This document shows, in pieces, positions 8,476 to 18,000 of a stretch of 64,000 bases of DNA. The first letter of the stretch is position 1. Each line of letters opens with the position of its first letter. Made by a program: the position numbers and the translations under genes. The notes under the pieces were generated by a model. That model searched no databases. It saw only the letters and a program-made list of their open reading frames with translations, and was not told the origin of the DNA. Source of the DNA: Compostibacter hankyongensis (GTDB lineage Bacteria; Bacteroidota; Bacteroidia; Chitinophagales; Chitinophagaceae); NCBI RefSeq assembly GCF_039541075.1, contig NZ_BAABFN010000021.1:90269-154268 (forward strand). Reading direction: 5' to 3'.

Positions 8476-9570
8476 ATGAAAATATTATTGAATCTCATCA
8501 TGAGGTCACTTCTGAATTTCCTTTATCTCTTCAGCAACAGGATTCCTTTTAAGAAAGCCATTTACAGAATGAAGCAGGCAGCTAAGTCAGGTCAGATGCT
8601 CACTTCAAAAAAATTAAAGTATTCACCTGGCTCACTCTATGGCTTTAAGTTTTGTGCACGTTGGGTCATAGCTTATGAAAAGGAGGTGAACAGAACAATT
8701 TATCTGAATGAAATATCGGTAAGATGGGCAGAAAAATTTGAATTGTTTCTTGTCGAAAAAAGGTTGTCCAAAAATACTATTTCCGAAATATTGTCAAAAG
8801 TAAAGGCAGTTTGCAATTATCATTATAAACTCGGTCACTGCACATTCAATGGTAGTGGCATTTCAACTCCACTGGAAATTACTACGGCTGTTTACATCAC
8901 GGATGAAGAACTTTTATCGCTCTTACAAATTGACCTTCCGGAAGGATTGCGGAGCATTAGAAACATCTTCGTCCTTGCCTGTGAACTGGGCTTACGCTTT
9001 TCAGATTTAAAAATCGTCTTAAAAGATCCAAAGCTGTACCTCCACAGGGAACATGGCAAGCTGTTCTTTGAAATTAAGACGCAGAAAACCGGGGAGGTGT
9101 CTTACATTCCATTGAGCAATTTAGCAATGGCGATCCTAAATCATGCACACTGGAGCTTTAATGATAATTTCAGCTTATCCTATTTTAACCTCTCCATTAA
9201 AGAAGTTTGCAAAAGGGCAAAAATTGATGGGACAATAACATTTACCCGTACAACGGGCGGAAGGCGAAAGGATACAATCTTTAGAAAATACGAGCTGGTG
9301 AGCAGCCATACGGCAAGGCGGACATTTGCAACGAATGCATTCCTGCACAGAATGCCGATTGAGCAAATTATGGCTATTACGGGACATAAAACCGTGCAGG
9401 CTTTTATGCGATATATCCGATGCTCCGCACTTGAAAAAGCATTGAAAGCTGCTGAAAACGTCTTTTTCACAACACGTTTTGCGCCGGCTGATCTTATTAA
9501 TTATTCAATTGATTTGCCATCTGCATCTTCGCCGGTAGCTGGGAATTTGGGGCCAACTTTATTAAAATGA
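8476..9570 (+). CDS. Tyrosine recombinase (integrase)
   Basis: 364 residues with a SAM-like N-terminal DNA-binding domain (YLNEISVRWAEKFELFLVEK) and a full catalytic domain. The catalytic residues are visible: Arg in CELGLRFSDL, His-x-x-Arg in SSHTARRTFATN, His in ITGHKT and the nucleophile Tyr in AFMRYIR. It is thus likely active. It lies 470 bases past tRNA-Val, in a region bounded by the R2 repeats. It is not closely related to the second integrase at 13195, so two different elements have probably landed here. Confidence 0.85.
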   Translation: MKILLNLIMRSLLNFLYLFSNRIPFKKAIYRMKQAAKSGQMLTSKKLKYSPGSLYGFKFCARWVIAYEKEVNRTIYLNEISVRWAEKFELFLVEKRLSKNTISEILSKVKAVCNYHYKLGHCTFNGSGISTPLEITTAVYITDEELLSLLQIDLPEGLRSIRNIFVLACELGLRFSDLKIVLKDPKLYLHREHGKLFFEIKTQKTGEVSYIPLSNLAMAILNHAHWSFNDNFSLSYFNLSIKEVCKRAKIDGTITFTRTTGGRRKDTIFRKYELVSSHTARRTFATNAFLHRMPIEQIMAITGHKTVQAFMRYIRCSALEKALKAAENVFFTTRFAPADLINYSIDLPSASSPVAGNLGPTLLK

Positions 9571-9734
9571 CGAAATCAAAAAAACTGCTCAAAAAGCAAT
9601 AAACCTTCTATAGCTTCCTTCATCAAATGCCTACTGGAAGGATAATAAAATATTATCATTTAATCATTTATAGAAAAATTTTGAATTGACAATTTAAAAT
9701 TCTAAATTGTATTGTCAACCATATAGTAAACCTT

Positions 9735-9797
9735 ATGAAAAGACCATTACATTTTATTTCCTTCTTTTTTGCTGAAGATGTCTCTCCTCCGTTATAA
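9735..9797 (+). CDS. Short leader peptide, copy B (possible)
   Basis: A 20-residue frame, MKRPLHFISFFFAEDVSPPL. It is paralogous to the frame at 9923, and the shared residues (MKR, F-I, AED-S-PP) suggest selection on the peptide or recent duplication. No strong ribosome site is seen. It could be a regulatory leader peptide or a small membrane-active peptide. Confidence 0.3.
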   Translation: MKRPLHFISFFFAEDVSPPL

Positions 9798-9922
9798 TAC
9801 GGTAATAAATCCCTTTTAGCTTGTCATGCAGCATATCAGCTGATTTCGTTGTCTTTTTAGTTATTTCTATTAACTAAGAATGAAAAAATTCTAAATTGGC
9901 TTGCAATACTTTTATAATCCTT

Positions 9923-9985
9923 ATGAAAAGACTGATACGTTTTATTTGTTCTTATTGCGCTGAAGACTCCTCTCCACCACATTAG
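9923..9985 (+). CDS. Short leader peptide, copy C (possible)
   Basis: A 20-residue frame, MKRLIRFICSYCAEDSSPPH, similar to copy B in length and pattern. It ends 78 bases before the lipoprotein ATG at 10064. Treat it as a candidate small gene only. Confidence 0.3.
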   Translation: MKRLIRFICSYCAEDSSPPH

Positions 9986-10063
9986 CGCATTGTCTTTTCT
10001 TAAAAGTATATGCAGCGTTATTGCAGATTAGTTTGTCATTTATCTAACAAAAACGACTTAATC

Positions 10064-10531
10064 ATGCAAGCATTATCAGGCAACACGCTTAAAGCAATTT
10101 ATGTTTCTGGAATAGTCTTAACCTACTTCACCTTAATTTCCTGTAAGAAAGCTTCATCGCAGGATCCTGTTAAGACTACACCAGAAGGGTCATGGATTTT
10201 GTCACAAAAAGGGCATACAGATGTTTACCAGACCGATGGAAAATGGATCTGGACAAATGTAAACGCAAGCGAGGCTTATCGCGTTGTCTTTACCAATGAT
10301 AGTATCGTGATATCCTATGATACAGATCCTCCCACAAAAGGAACCTATCATTATACAGATAGTTCCTTTAAGGTAATATTACATCCTGAGGATACAATGG
10401 ATGTAATATCCGATACCAAAATTAATATGGCTAAGTTCTCTGATGGCTATGTATACTTTTATTACATGGCCGGAGATGAAGGCGGCAAGGCATTAAAATT
10501 TACCTTTCTTAACGAAAATAATAACAGATGA
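10064..10531 (+). CDS. Predicted lipoprotein (lipocalin-like size)
   Basis: 155 residues from the ATG at 10064; an earlier in-frame ATG at 10010 would put 18 polar residues before the leader and is less likely. The leader ends in LTYFTLISCKKASS with a lipobox Cys. The mature part has GSWILSQKGHTDVYQTDGKW and later beta-strand-like segments, similar in feel to small lipocalin-like Bacteroidota lipoproteins. Its stop overlaps the protease start (ATGA), so the two are translated together. It may be a partner or inhibitor of the protease; that is inference. Confidence 0.6.
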   Translation: MQALSGNTLKAIYVSGIVLTYFTLISCKKASSQDPVKTTPEGSWILSQKGHTDVYQTDGKWIWTNVNASEAYRVVFTNDSIVISYDTDPPTKGTYHYTDSSFKVILHPEDTMDVISDTKINMAKFSDGYVYFYYMAGDEGGKALKFTFLNENNNR

Positions 10532-12177
10532 AAAAAACTTCTACTTTAATCCTCTTTATACTTCAAATTTTTCTCTTTCAAAATACATACGGACAGATTA
10601 TCCGGTGTGGCACCGAAAACGGCTCATTGAGTCCGTCCCAGCTCGCACAACAAAATCAAATAATCCAGCACAACAAAATAAACGGCCTCTTACAGGGTGA
10701 CGATCTGCATTACTTTAAAGTATTTTTCCATATCGTTCGGTATTCAAACGGTTCCGGAAATGTCAGTGTATCCTTTACAGACCAGATGATGTGCTCGCTA
10801 AATTCCTATTATAACAGTCATAATATCTATTTTTTGAAAACAGGGTATGATGAGATATTATTGGATACCTATGCAAACTTTACTTCAAGTCAGACTAACG
10901 CTCTTTTCAATGTAAATAAAAAAGATAGTGTAGTCAATGTTTATCTTTTACCGAATGACGTGGCTGACGGTGCGTTTGGAGGCATAGCAGATAATATACC
11001 GGGTACAGCTATGATTATGGGTTATTCCAATTTTGTATTTACAGATGCCACCTTTCCTCATGAAATGGGGCATGTACTTGGTCTTTATCATACCCATCAC
11101 GGTATTGAACCTGGGGGATGTCCTGAGACATCTACCAATTGCACAAGTTGTGGAGATTACATTTGTGACACACCCCCTGATCCAGGTTTGGATGGAGGAA
11201 ATGTAAATGCAAATTGCGTTTATACCGGGCCTACCGGTTACAATCCTGATGTACACAATATCATGTCCTATGCCCCTTTCGATTGTAGAACTGAACTGAC
11301 AGATGACCAATTTATAAGGATGGATGGCATAATTAGTGGAAATGCTTATTTGCAGAAATGTCTGCTGCATCCGTTTATTTCTGGTCCTGAATCATTTTGC
11401 ACTTCGGGATCTTATTCTATCACTGGTTTGCTTTCAGGCATGCCCGTTTCCTGGAGTGCTACACCAACAGGTAACGTCTCCATTACTCCCAACGGCTATA
11501 ACGTAACTGTTAATCGCATATTCGACGCAACAGTTACTTTGACTGCTACGGTATCTGTAAATGGATGCACTATCCCCCTTACAAGAACTATATACTCAGG
11601 TGCCACTCCAATATACATTTCAACCATTCCCAACGGACAGTGTAGTGGTACTTTTCAAAGTTACTATTTGGAAAATAGCATCCCGACCTCCGGCACAGGC
11701 TGGCATTGGTCCGTTGAATATCTGGGGCCAAACAGCCAAATCTTCATAAACAGCTCAAATAGTCCATCTACCTATGTTGACGTAAGTGGTGGAGGAACAG
11801 TGAGGCTTGATTATACAGATGAATGTGGAAATGCACAATCTACGAGCGTCACCGTGTATAGCCCGTGTCATCCCTTAATAATTTATCCTAATCCTGCAGA
11901 TGATAATATCACAATTAGTCTACCGGGATTGGGAGAGCAGGGAATTAATTCAAAAAATTTAAAGCTACCTTCCGGTAATGTTTTTGCAGATAGCTTTGAT
12001 TTAAAAACGATAAACATTTATGATCTGTCAGGTAAGATGCTTCTGCAAAAGCGGATAACTGATAACCATTCTTCACAAATCCAGCTCAATGTCTCCTCTT
12101 TGGCACCTGGAGTTTATATCATTGAATTATCAAATGGTAATGCAGCGATAAGAGACAAATTTGTTATTCAACGCTGA
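10528..12177 (+). CDS. Secreted zinc metalloprotease with type IX sorting domain
   Basis: 549 residues. A signal peptide (MKKTSTLILFILQIFLFQNT) is followed by a metzincin-type protease domain with the zinc motif HEMGHVLGLYH (178-188) and a Met-turn NIMSY, as in M43/pappalysin-like enzymes. Cys-rich loops (CPETSTNCTSCGDYICDTPP) are typical of the group. A PKD-like or immunoglobulin-like middle part follows. The C-terminus has IYPNPADDNI, IYDLSGKMLL and LAPGVYIIEL, the type A sorting domain of type IX secretion, so the enzyme should be exported to the cell surface or medium. It overlaps the upstream lipoprotein by four bases. Confidence 0.88.
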   Translation: MKKTSTLILFILQIFLFQNTYGQIIRCGTENGSLSPSQLAQQNQIIQHNKINGLLQGDDLHYFKVFFHIVRYSNGSGNVSVSFTDQMMCSLNSYYNSHNIYFLKTGYDEILLDTYANFTSSQTNALFNVNKKDSVVNVYLLPNDVADGAFGGIADNIPGTAMIMGYSNFVFTDATFPHEMGHVLGLYHTHHGIEPGGCPETSTNCTSCGDYICDTPPDPGLDGGNVNANCVYTGPTGYNPDVHNIMSYAPFDCRTELTDDQFIRMDGIISGNAYLQKCLLHPFISGPESFCTSGSYSITGLLSGMPVSWSATPTGNVSITPNGYNVTVNRIFDATVTLTATVSVNGCTIPLTRTIYSGATPIYISTIPNGQCSGTFQSYYLENSIPTSGTGWHWSVEYLGPNSQIFINSSNSPSTYVDVSGGGTVRLDYTDECGNAQSTSVTVYSPCHPLIIYPNPADDNITISLPGLGEQGINSKNLKLPSGNVFADSFDLKTINIYDLSGKMLLQKRITDNHSSQIQLNVSSLAPGVYIIELSNGNAAIRDKFVIQR

Positions 12178-12195
12178 CCAACTACTTTTTAAGTA

Positions 12196-12230
12196 AAAAA
12201 AACAGGGAGCTTCTGCTCCCTGTTTTTTTT
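12196..12230. terminator. Strong bidirectional terminator
   Basis: ACAGGGAGC pairs with GCTCCCTGT around the loop TTCT, with A-rich sequence on the left and eight T on the right. It serves the protease gene and would also work on the minus strand. Confidence 0.85.
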
Positions 12231-12252
12231 ACGATTACCTGTTGCATACCGA

Positions 12253-12384
12253 TTAAATAAAACAGTCTGGGTATGGGAATACATCAATTCCTGCACAAAG
12301 TTCGGCATCGGGGCTAAAACCGCCACCGCCTCCAGCCGACCTGCAGCAAGGTCGTACGAAAATCTTTCTTCTTAAACCGTTGCA
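12253..12384 (-). pseudogene. Possible remnant of a small glycine-rich peptide gene
   Basis: On the minus strand a frame ends in AGGGGGFSPDAELCAG and IDVFPYPDCFI then TAA at 12253, just before the bidirectional terminator. A Gly run followed by a short Cys-containing tail is common in Bacteroidota peptide precursors. The frame is closed upstream by TAG (12385-12387) and has no start codon, so if it was a gene it is now broken. Weak evidence. Nothing else was seen in 12231-12482. Confidence 0.25.
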
Positions 12385-12482
12385 CTATTTACAGAAACAT
12401 TTTCATCTCCACCTTGCTTTATTTAGCCGCGATACCGGAATGAGGTTACATAATTGATTATTAACCTCTTAAATCAAATCCG

Positions 12483-13211
12483 ATGTATCAGCTAAAAAAG
12501 CTTTCGGCCATTATTAATCAAATAGCCGTCTCCACTTCTAAACAGACTGCTTTCTCTGAACTGCTCGATTATGCATTGCTCCCTTTTGAGTATTTTGAAA
12601 CTGCAGAAGAACTCAGAGCAGCACATGAAAAACTGCAATCCTATAAGCACCGGCAACAACTAAGTACCTTCCTGACAGAACTGGCGGAACTGAACCCGGA
12701 AGGGTTCGGCGATCCATTAGGAGAATTTTACATGCAGGAGATCAGTCATGGACACCTTGGCCAGTTCTATACTCCTGAGTATGTAGCTTCCCTCATGGCG
12801 CTGTCTGTTGGAACTCGGCCGCTTAATGACGGCGAGCGGGTATTAGACCCGGCCTGCGGTTCAGGTAGGATGCTCCTGGCTATGGGGCGCTACAACCGGC
12901 ATTTAAGATTCTACGGGGCTGACCTGGACAAAGTATGCTGTAAAATGGCGCTCCTGAACCTGCTGCTAAACTCCCTCAGCGGAGAAATCGCCCACATGAA
13001 TAGCATATCTAACGAATTTTATGAGGGCTATAAAATAACGACATTATTAAAAGGAGGATATCATTATCCCTATTTTATACGATTCCAGGAAAAAGAAAAA
13101 AGTGAAATCTGGATACATCCGGCCACCCATAAAAACGAGGATGAAGCAAACCAGAAGGGCGCCTCTAAAATTCATGTGATACAAGGAGACCTTTTTAAAG
13201 GCCTCCTCTAA
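12483..13211 (+). CDS. N6-adenine DNA methylase-like protein, short form
   Basis: 242 residues. HLGQFYTPEYVASLMA is the usual entry to the HsdM-type methylase fold and VLDPACGSGRMLLAM is motif I, the S-adenosylmethionine site. ADLDKVCCKMALLNLLLNS follows as in the family. The protein ends at HVIQGDLFKGLL, before the catalytic NPPF/Y motif, so as read it should not methylate adenine. Short methylase-like proteins of this kind are known from Bacteroidota mobile elements. Its end overlaps the end of the opposing integrase gene by 17 bases, and that junction may be what cut it short. Confidence 0.7.
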   Translation: MYQLKKLSAIINQIAVSTSKQTAFSELLDYALLPFEYFETAEELRAAHEKLQSYKHRQQLSTFLTELAELNPEGFGDPLGEFYMQEISHGHLGQFYTPEYVASLMALSVGTRPLNDGERVLDPACGSGRMLLAMGRYNRHLRFYGADLDKVCCKMALLNLLLNSLSGEIAHMNSISNEFYEGYKITTLLKGGYHYPYFIRFQEKEKSEIWIHPATHKNEDEANQKGASKIHVIQGDLFKGLL

Positions 13212-14733
13212 ATGCTTCCTGTAGATCATCTTTCCAGACGGTTCCAACAAATTTTCCTTCCTCATCAAAGAGGAGCCTTTTGATTCGCCGCATATTTCTG
13301 CTGATATTCAATCTCGATACCTTGGCATAGCGTTCTGTCGTTCGGATAGATTTATGACCTAATATTTTCCCGACCACTGGTAGCGGCATCCCGTTATCCA
13401 AAGCAATCGTCGTTGCAAAAATATGCCGGGCACGATGAGGATGAAGTTCGATATTCAGGGATAATTTCCTGCCCACCGCTTTAATATGCTTGTTATAGTA
13501 TTGATTGGAATATACCGGTAATAGTTTATCACGGTAAAGGCATGCCGGATGATCCTTATACTTGTCTAATATCTGTAGAGCAATAGGCAATAGGGGAACC
13601 GTTTCAATCGTACCATTGGTCTTTTTACGTCCTGTTCTCAGCCATTTTTCCCCGTCTATACCTATCACAATATCAGATCGGCGTAATGAATTCAATTCTT
13701 CATAAGCATAGCCGGTAAAGCATTCCATTAGAAAGCCGTCTCGCACAATATCTTCAGCACCGGATAATTCAGCATTGATCAGCGTAATTATTTCCCATTC
13801 GCTGGCCGGTTCTATTTCCGGATCTATATACGTACAACGGAATTTTTCTATTGGGTTTTTTATGATCCAGCCATTAGTGACGGAGAGCTCCAGGGCCTGT
13901 TTTGTATTTTTGATATGTTTTACGGCGTTATTATGGCCACAATCATCATGTGTGGTAAGATAATCGTAAAAATGGGTTGCCAGGGATAACTGGATGTCGG
14001 GTAGCCATAGATCCGCCTTCTGGTAACGAAACCAGACAAAGCTGCAGATCTTCTTTTTGGTAAATATCCATTTTCTCAGCGTGGTAGCTGCACGGTTAGC
14101 TTTAAGCACATTTTTGACAAAAAGAATGAGCTGTTCATCCAGAGCATTAAGTAGGGATTTGGTTCTTTCCTTATTGTCGAGGATTGTATTTATTTCCAAA
14201 TGTGCTTTTTCAGCCCGCTCTAAAAGCTTCTTTTTCTGTTCCGCCAAAAGGAAATTTCGTTCTTCAATAACTGCCGGATGAATAAGCTTTTTTATTTTTC
14301 TTTCCTCTTTATCCAGCTCCAGGCATTCTCGGATCAGGTTGTCAACTTTTGTGGAAATATCCATATTTTGCTGTACCGGAGAGGGTAGGTTGGCATCCGT
14401 AGCCTGTTGACTTTTGACCTTTTCAGGGGTTATTTTTGCTTTCAGCATAGCGGGTGTAACCCGGTCATGAAGGGCCTGGAGTTTTAAAAATTCGTGTTCA
14501 AGGCTGGTTTTGGTTTGCTTGATTTTTAGATTGATCGCTGCGGCATTTTTATGCTGTGGGCTTACCCTTTTATGCTTCACATTCCAATGGTCCGGCACAA
14601 TCTTGTAACCCAATGAAAGTTCTTCTTTTAATCCGGCAATGGTGATTCTGCAATAGACAGGCGCTTTACCGTCAGCAGAGGATTTTTTCCGGTTAAGGAA
14701 AATGAGCAGGCTTAATTTCTGATTCGTGTTCAT
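13195..14733 (-). CDS. int: ICE tyrosine integrase (IntDOT-like)
   Basis: About 512 residues from ATG 14733 (MNTNQKLSLLIFLNRKK); two further ATGs lie just upstream. The N-terminal Arm-binding domain reads GKAPVYCRITIAGLKEELSL, followed by a long coiled middle and a SAM-like core-binding domain. The catalytic domain has HRARHIFATT (His-x-x-Arg), LGHKS and RTTERYAK (nucleophile Tyr). The first catalytic Arg is not seen: the motif reads FTGYAYEEL, as in IntDOT-type integrases, which also lack it. This is probably the integrase of the large conjugative element to its right. Inverted sites upstream (14795-14852) may be its binding sites. Confidence 0.85.
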   Translation of the reverse strand: MNTNQKLSLLIFLNRKKSSADGKAPVYCRITIAGLKEELSLGYKIVPDHWNVKHKRVSPQHKNAAAINLKIKQTKTSLEHEFLKLQALHDRVTPAMLKAKITPEKVKSQQATDANLPSPVQQNMDISTKVDNLIRECLELDKEERKIKKLIHPAVIEERNFLLAEQKKKLLERAEKAHLEINTILDNKERTKSLLNALDEQLILFVKNVLKANRAATTLRKWIFTKKKICSFVWFRYQKADLWLPDIQLSLATHFYDYLTTHDDCGHNNAVKHIKNTKQALELSVTNGWIIKNPIEKFRCTYIDPEIEPASEWEIITLINAELSGAEDIVRDGFLMECFTGYAYEELNSLRRSDIVIGIDGEKWLRTGRKKTNGTIETVPLLPIALQILDKYKDHPACLYRDKLLPVYSNQYYNKHIKAVGRKLSLNIELHPHRARHIFATTIALDNGMPLPVVGKILGHKSIRTTERYAKVSRLNISRNMRRIKRLLFDEEGKFVGTVWKDDLQEAFRGGL

Positions 14734-14736
14734 CAT

Positions 14737-14852
14737 CAGCAATTTATAAGGTGTACAAATTGCTCTTAAATCATCATAATCAAATAATTACGACAAAATC
14801 GGCGACCTAAAATTACAGATACCGATAGGTCGCCGAATAGGTCGCCGATTTT
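14737..14852. repeat. Dispersed repeat R1, copy b, with inverted integrase-leader sites
   Basis: This segment starts four bases upstream of the integrase ATG and matches 6412-6534. It contains AAAATCGGCGACCTA (14795-14809) and its exact inverse TAGGTCGCCGATTTT (14838-14852), plus a third copy of TAGGTCGCCGA at 14826-14836. Three copies of one 11-base word beside an integrase start suggest binding sites of the integrase, an excisionase or a repressor. Confidence 0.7.
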
Positions 14853-14920
14853 ATTGAATAAAATCAGACTAAAATAGAATGCTTAATTTCAGGAAGTCTT
14901 GCTGGGCGTGAATTTCAAAT

Positions 14921-14948
14921 AAAAATGGCGTTCGTTAGAACGCCATTT
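14921..14948 (-). terminator. Hairpin terminator for the large NTPase gene
   Basis: AAATGGCGTTC pairs with GAACGCCATTT around GTTA. On the minus strand it is followed by TTTTTATTT, so it should stop transcription coming from the gene that ends at 15090. Confidence 0.65.
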
Positions 14949-14949
14949 C

Positions 14950-15038
14950 GTGAACCCACTGGTACAGAACTCGAACTCTTTTTTGGAAGATTTGAGGCGA
15001 TTGAATCAATTAAAAGACAGTCCATATCAAAATGATTT
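14950..15038. repeat. Dispersed repeat R2, copy b
   Basis: Matches 8114-8202 over 89 bases with about nine mismatches and no gaps. On the plus strand the shared frame continues past the repeat to NDFIPEKPKAKRLKF and a TAA at 15076-15078. It therefore looks like the very end of a protein gene whose body is not present. The gene cannot be named. Confidence 0.6.
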
Positions 15039-15089
15039 CATTCCCGAAAAACCCAAAGCCAAAAGATTGAAATTCTAAATGTGAAGTTG

Positions 15090-18000
15090 CTATAAAATAC
15101 TTTCACGTAATAAATATGCGTGTACTGAACCCCGTTCTATCATGAAATCAAGAATTGGAATGACTTTGTTTTTCAATCTTATCTCTTTTTTGATTTCTTG
15201 CCTATTATTAAAGACGAATTTCCTTAGATACATCTCCAAATAGTACAACGTGTTTGATTCAAGATCACCAAGTTGTAATAACTTGTTATTTGACACGATT
15301 GTATACACCCAATCAATCCCCTCGTTTTTAAAGTTAGACCCAACTGAGTTCAATACTCTTGTAATAGAATACAATACCGCAGGAATATGTCCCATTTCTT
15401 TGGAAGCATTGACATAAAGAGATAAATTCTCTCTGCTTAAGCTATGCCATTCTTCAATTCTATCTTTCCAAAACTGCCATGCTAATAAATAGTTTATTAT
15501 GATTTGTTTTAAATAGGGACTTCTTGGATAATCACTCAGTTCCTTTATCTTTGGGAATAGTTTATTCCAAATATGCCAAAATTGCTCACGATTCATTAGG
15601 CTATCTTCGGCAGTTATTATTTCTCCAATAAATAAGGAAGTTTCTTCTGTCGGAGATAAATAGTCCAAAAATGGAGTAAGATATTTATCAATCTCGCTTA
15701 CTTCTCTTTGCAAAATAAAATTCGAAAATCTTTTGAAAATCTCTAAACGCACTTTAAAAATATCATGGTCGTCTCCAAATTCTTCTTCATACACTCTCCT
15801 GTCTATCAACAACCGTGAAGCCATTATTGGTAAAGTTTGCATGAAAATATCTAAATGAATATCATCTTTTGTATCAGAAGGAATTAACTGGTAGACTATT
15901 TCTAACCCATGGATATCAAGTGACTCAATATCTTTTAAATCGAATGAGTTTTCTCCAAAAGTGAATTCAGGAGTTATTTTATCGAGTTCTTCTAATATTG
16001 AAGTTTTTGGAATCCGTCTCCAATATCTTCGCTCTTTCCTTTTTTCGTCTATAATCTTTTTATAAATCGGTTTGAGTTTTATATAGCCAAATAATATAGA
16101 TTGAGCAACTTTTTGATTTTGCTCCCACAGCTTTGATTTGTGAATAGACTCAATTACATAATCACATATTCTTTTATACGCACCAATAGCTGTTTCATCG
16201 AAAAGAGACAAGACCATCATTGAAACAATATTTTCAACATCTTCAGGATATTCATTTATCAATATCGGAATTGCATGAAAAGAGGCTTCAACTCCATCAC
16301 TTATTTGATACTCATATTCGTCACTAAATAGGCGTGACAAAGTTGATGTAATTATTTCTTTGCAAAAATCTATATCTTCTTTTTGTAACTTGTCTTTATA
16401 CTCGATAAGCATTTTTGAACAAGTGAAAGGAGGAATACTATGGTCTCTTCCTCTCGCAGTATCCCCAGACTTAATTTCTTCGACCAACTGCCTTGTTTCA
16501 GATAAAGCAATTATAGGATTGCTATCGTATTCATCATGTTTCGCAATCTTGCCTTGCGATTCCCTACCTATTAAAAAATCCGACCATGTTTTTAATGCGG
16601 AATATTTGAAAAAATCATCAAATTCCGAGCGAGCTTGTTCACTTACGTTTTTGAGTTCATCGGGAAATACTTTAGGACTAAACTCTACAAGAAATTTGTT
16701 ACCTTCCGCTTCAGATATTTTAGGAGTTAGATTTCTTCTATCCATTCTTAACAACAGGATTTCAGATGACTTCTTAGACAAATCATTTGATTTATGGCGG
16801 TCAATTATATCATGTAATTTCTCAATAAATTCTGTGTTTTGTTCTTCAGTAAATCCATTGACACCAAAAAATTGGTAATTCAAAAACAAAGATTCTAAAT
16901 TAGAAGCTCTATGCTCATCCTTACATGTTTTTAGTCTTTCGTCTGTATACAAGGCATCTTTTAACTTGTCCATTCCATATCCTATCCCATATGTAGATTG
17001 GGCGTGGAACTCACTCGTACTCCTAACTGTGTCTATATGGAACAATTCAATCGTTTTAAATAATACCAATGCTACATTATAAAGCTTATCACGATTTGCA
17101 AGTATGACACTACAAACAATTGAAGTAAGAGAAGCTGATTTCGAATCTCTTAGGATTTTTAAAAGCACATGTTCAAATATTTCAGGTTTGGTTGCAGGAG
17201 CGTACTCTAAAAGAGTTTTTTCTAATGCCATATGGATTGATTGCAGTAGATATGGAACGACTGGACTACCATTGCCACGATACATCCCCCAAAGAGACCA
17301 ACTCAAATATTGTGTTACTTCTATTTCATCTATATATAATGTGATTTCTTCAACGTCCTCCTTGCCATAATCACTCTGACTATATGCCTGAACAGCTCTA
17401 TTCGTAAAATTTATAATAAAATCGAGTGTTGGATAAAAAGCGACTTGCAAAAGCCATTTTATGGGTGTTTGATTTGCACTTGCAGGAAAATAATTAAATT
17501 TAAATTCATCAACCAAACCATATTTACTCTCCATACTATCCCTATCATAGCTCCAATCATTACTTTTTCTTGCAGGTTTCTGCCAAAATAAATCACATAA
17601 TTGAATGACTTCCAATGGGAGTGATTTTATTAAATCTATCGCTATATAAGGTTTCTCTAATATTTTTGTACATAAACCATGGTAAGGCTTTCTGTGATTA
17701 GTCCACTTGTTTTCTATTACCTTGTTGAAGATGTTTTTTAATTCGGTTTGTATTTCACTGGCGGAATTGAAAACCACTTTCAGAATTTTTTCTTCTGCAT
17801 CCTTGTGCATGTAGAAGCTATCTTCTGTTTCGGTTTTTTGTATTATACTCAAAGCTAATAAACCAGAGTATCTTGTAGTTTTACCTGTTTTAATAGATTT
17901 GCACCAGTCAGTTAGAACAGGTAAAACTAAGTTTAGATTGCTGTCAAAAAAAACAGATTTGTATTTATAGACCAGAGAAATTACTTCTTCCCATCCTTTT

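Larger units (their letters stand above)
9701..10063. repeat. Tandem leader repeat, two units of about 190 bases
   Basis: The block TCTAAATTG recurs at 9701 and 9890, and the following bases stay alignable: CTTATGAAAAGA, then TTTTATTT, then GCTGAAGA. Each unit contains a 20-codon frame. After the first unit comes ATG AAA AAA TTC TAA, as if its gene had been deleted; the second unit leads into the lipoprotein at 10064. A third related leader lies at about 5745-5887. Confidence 0.55.
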
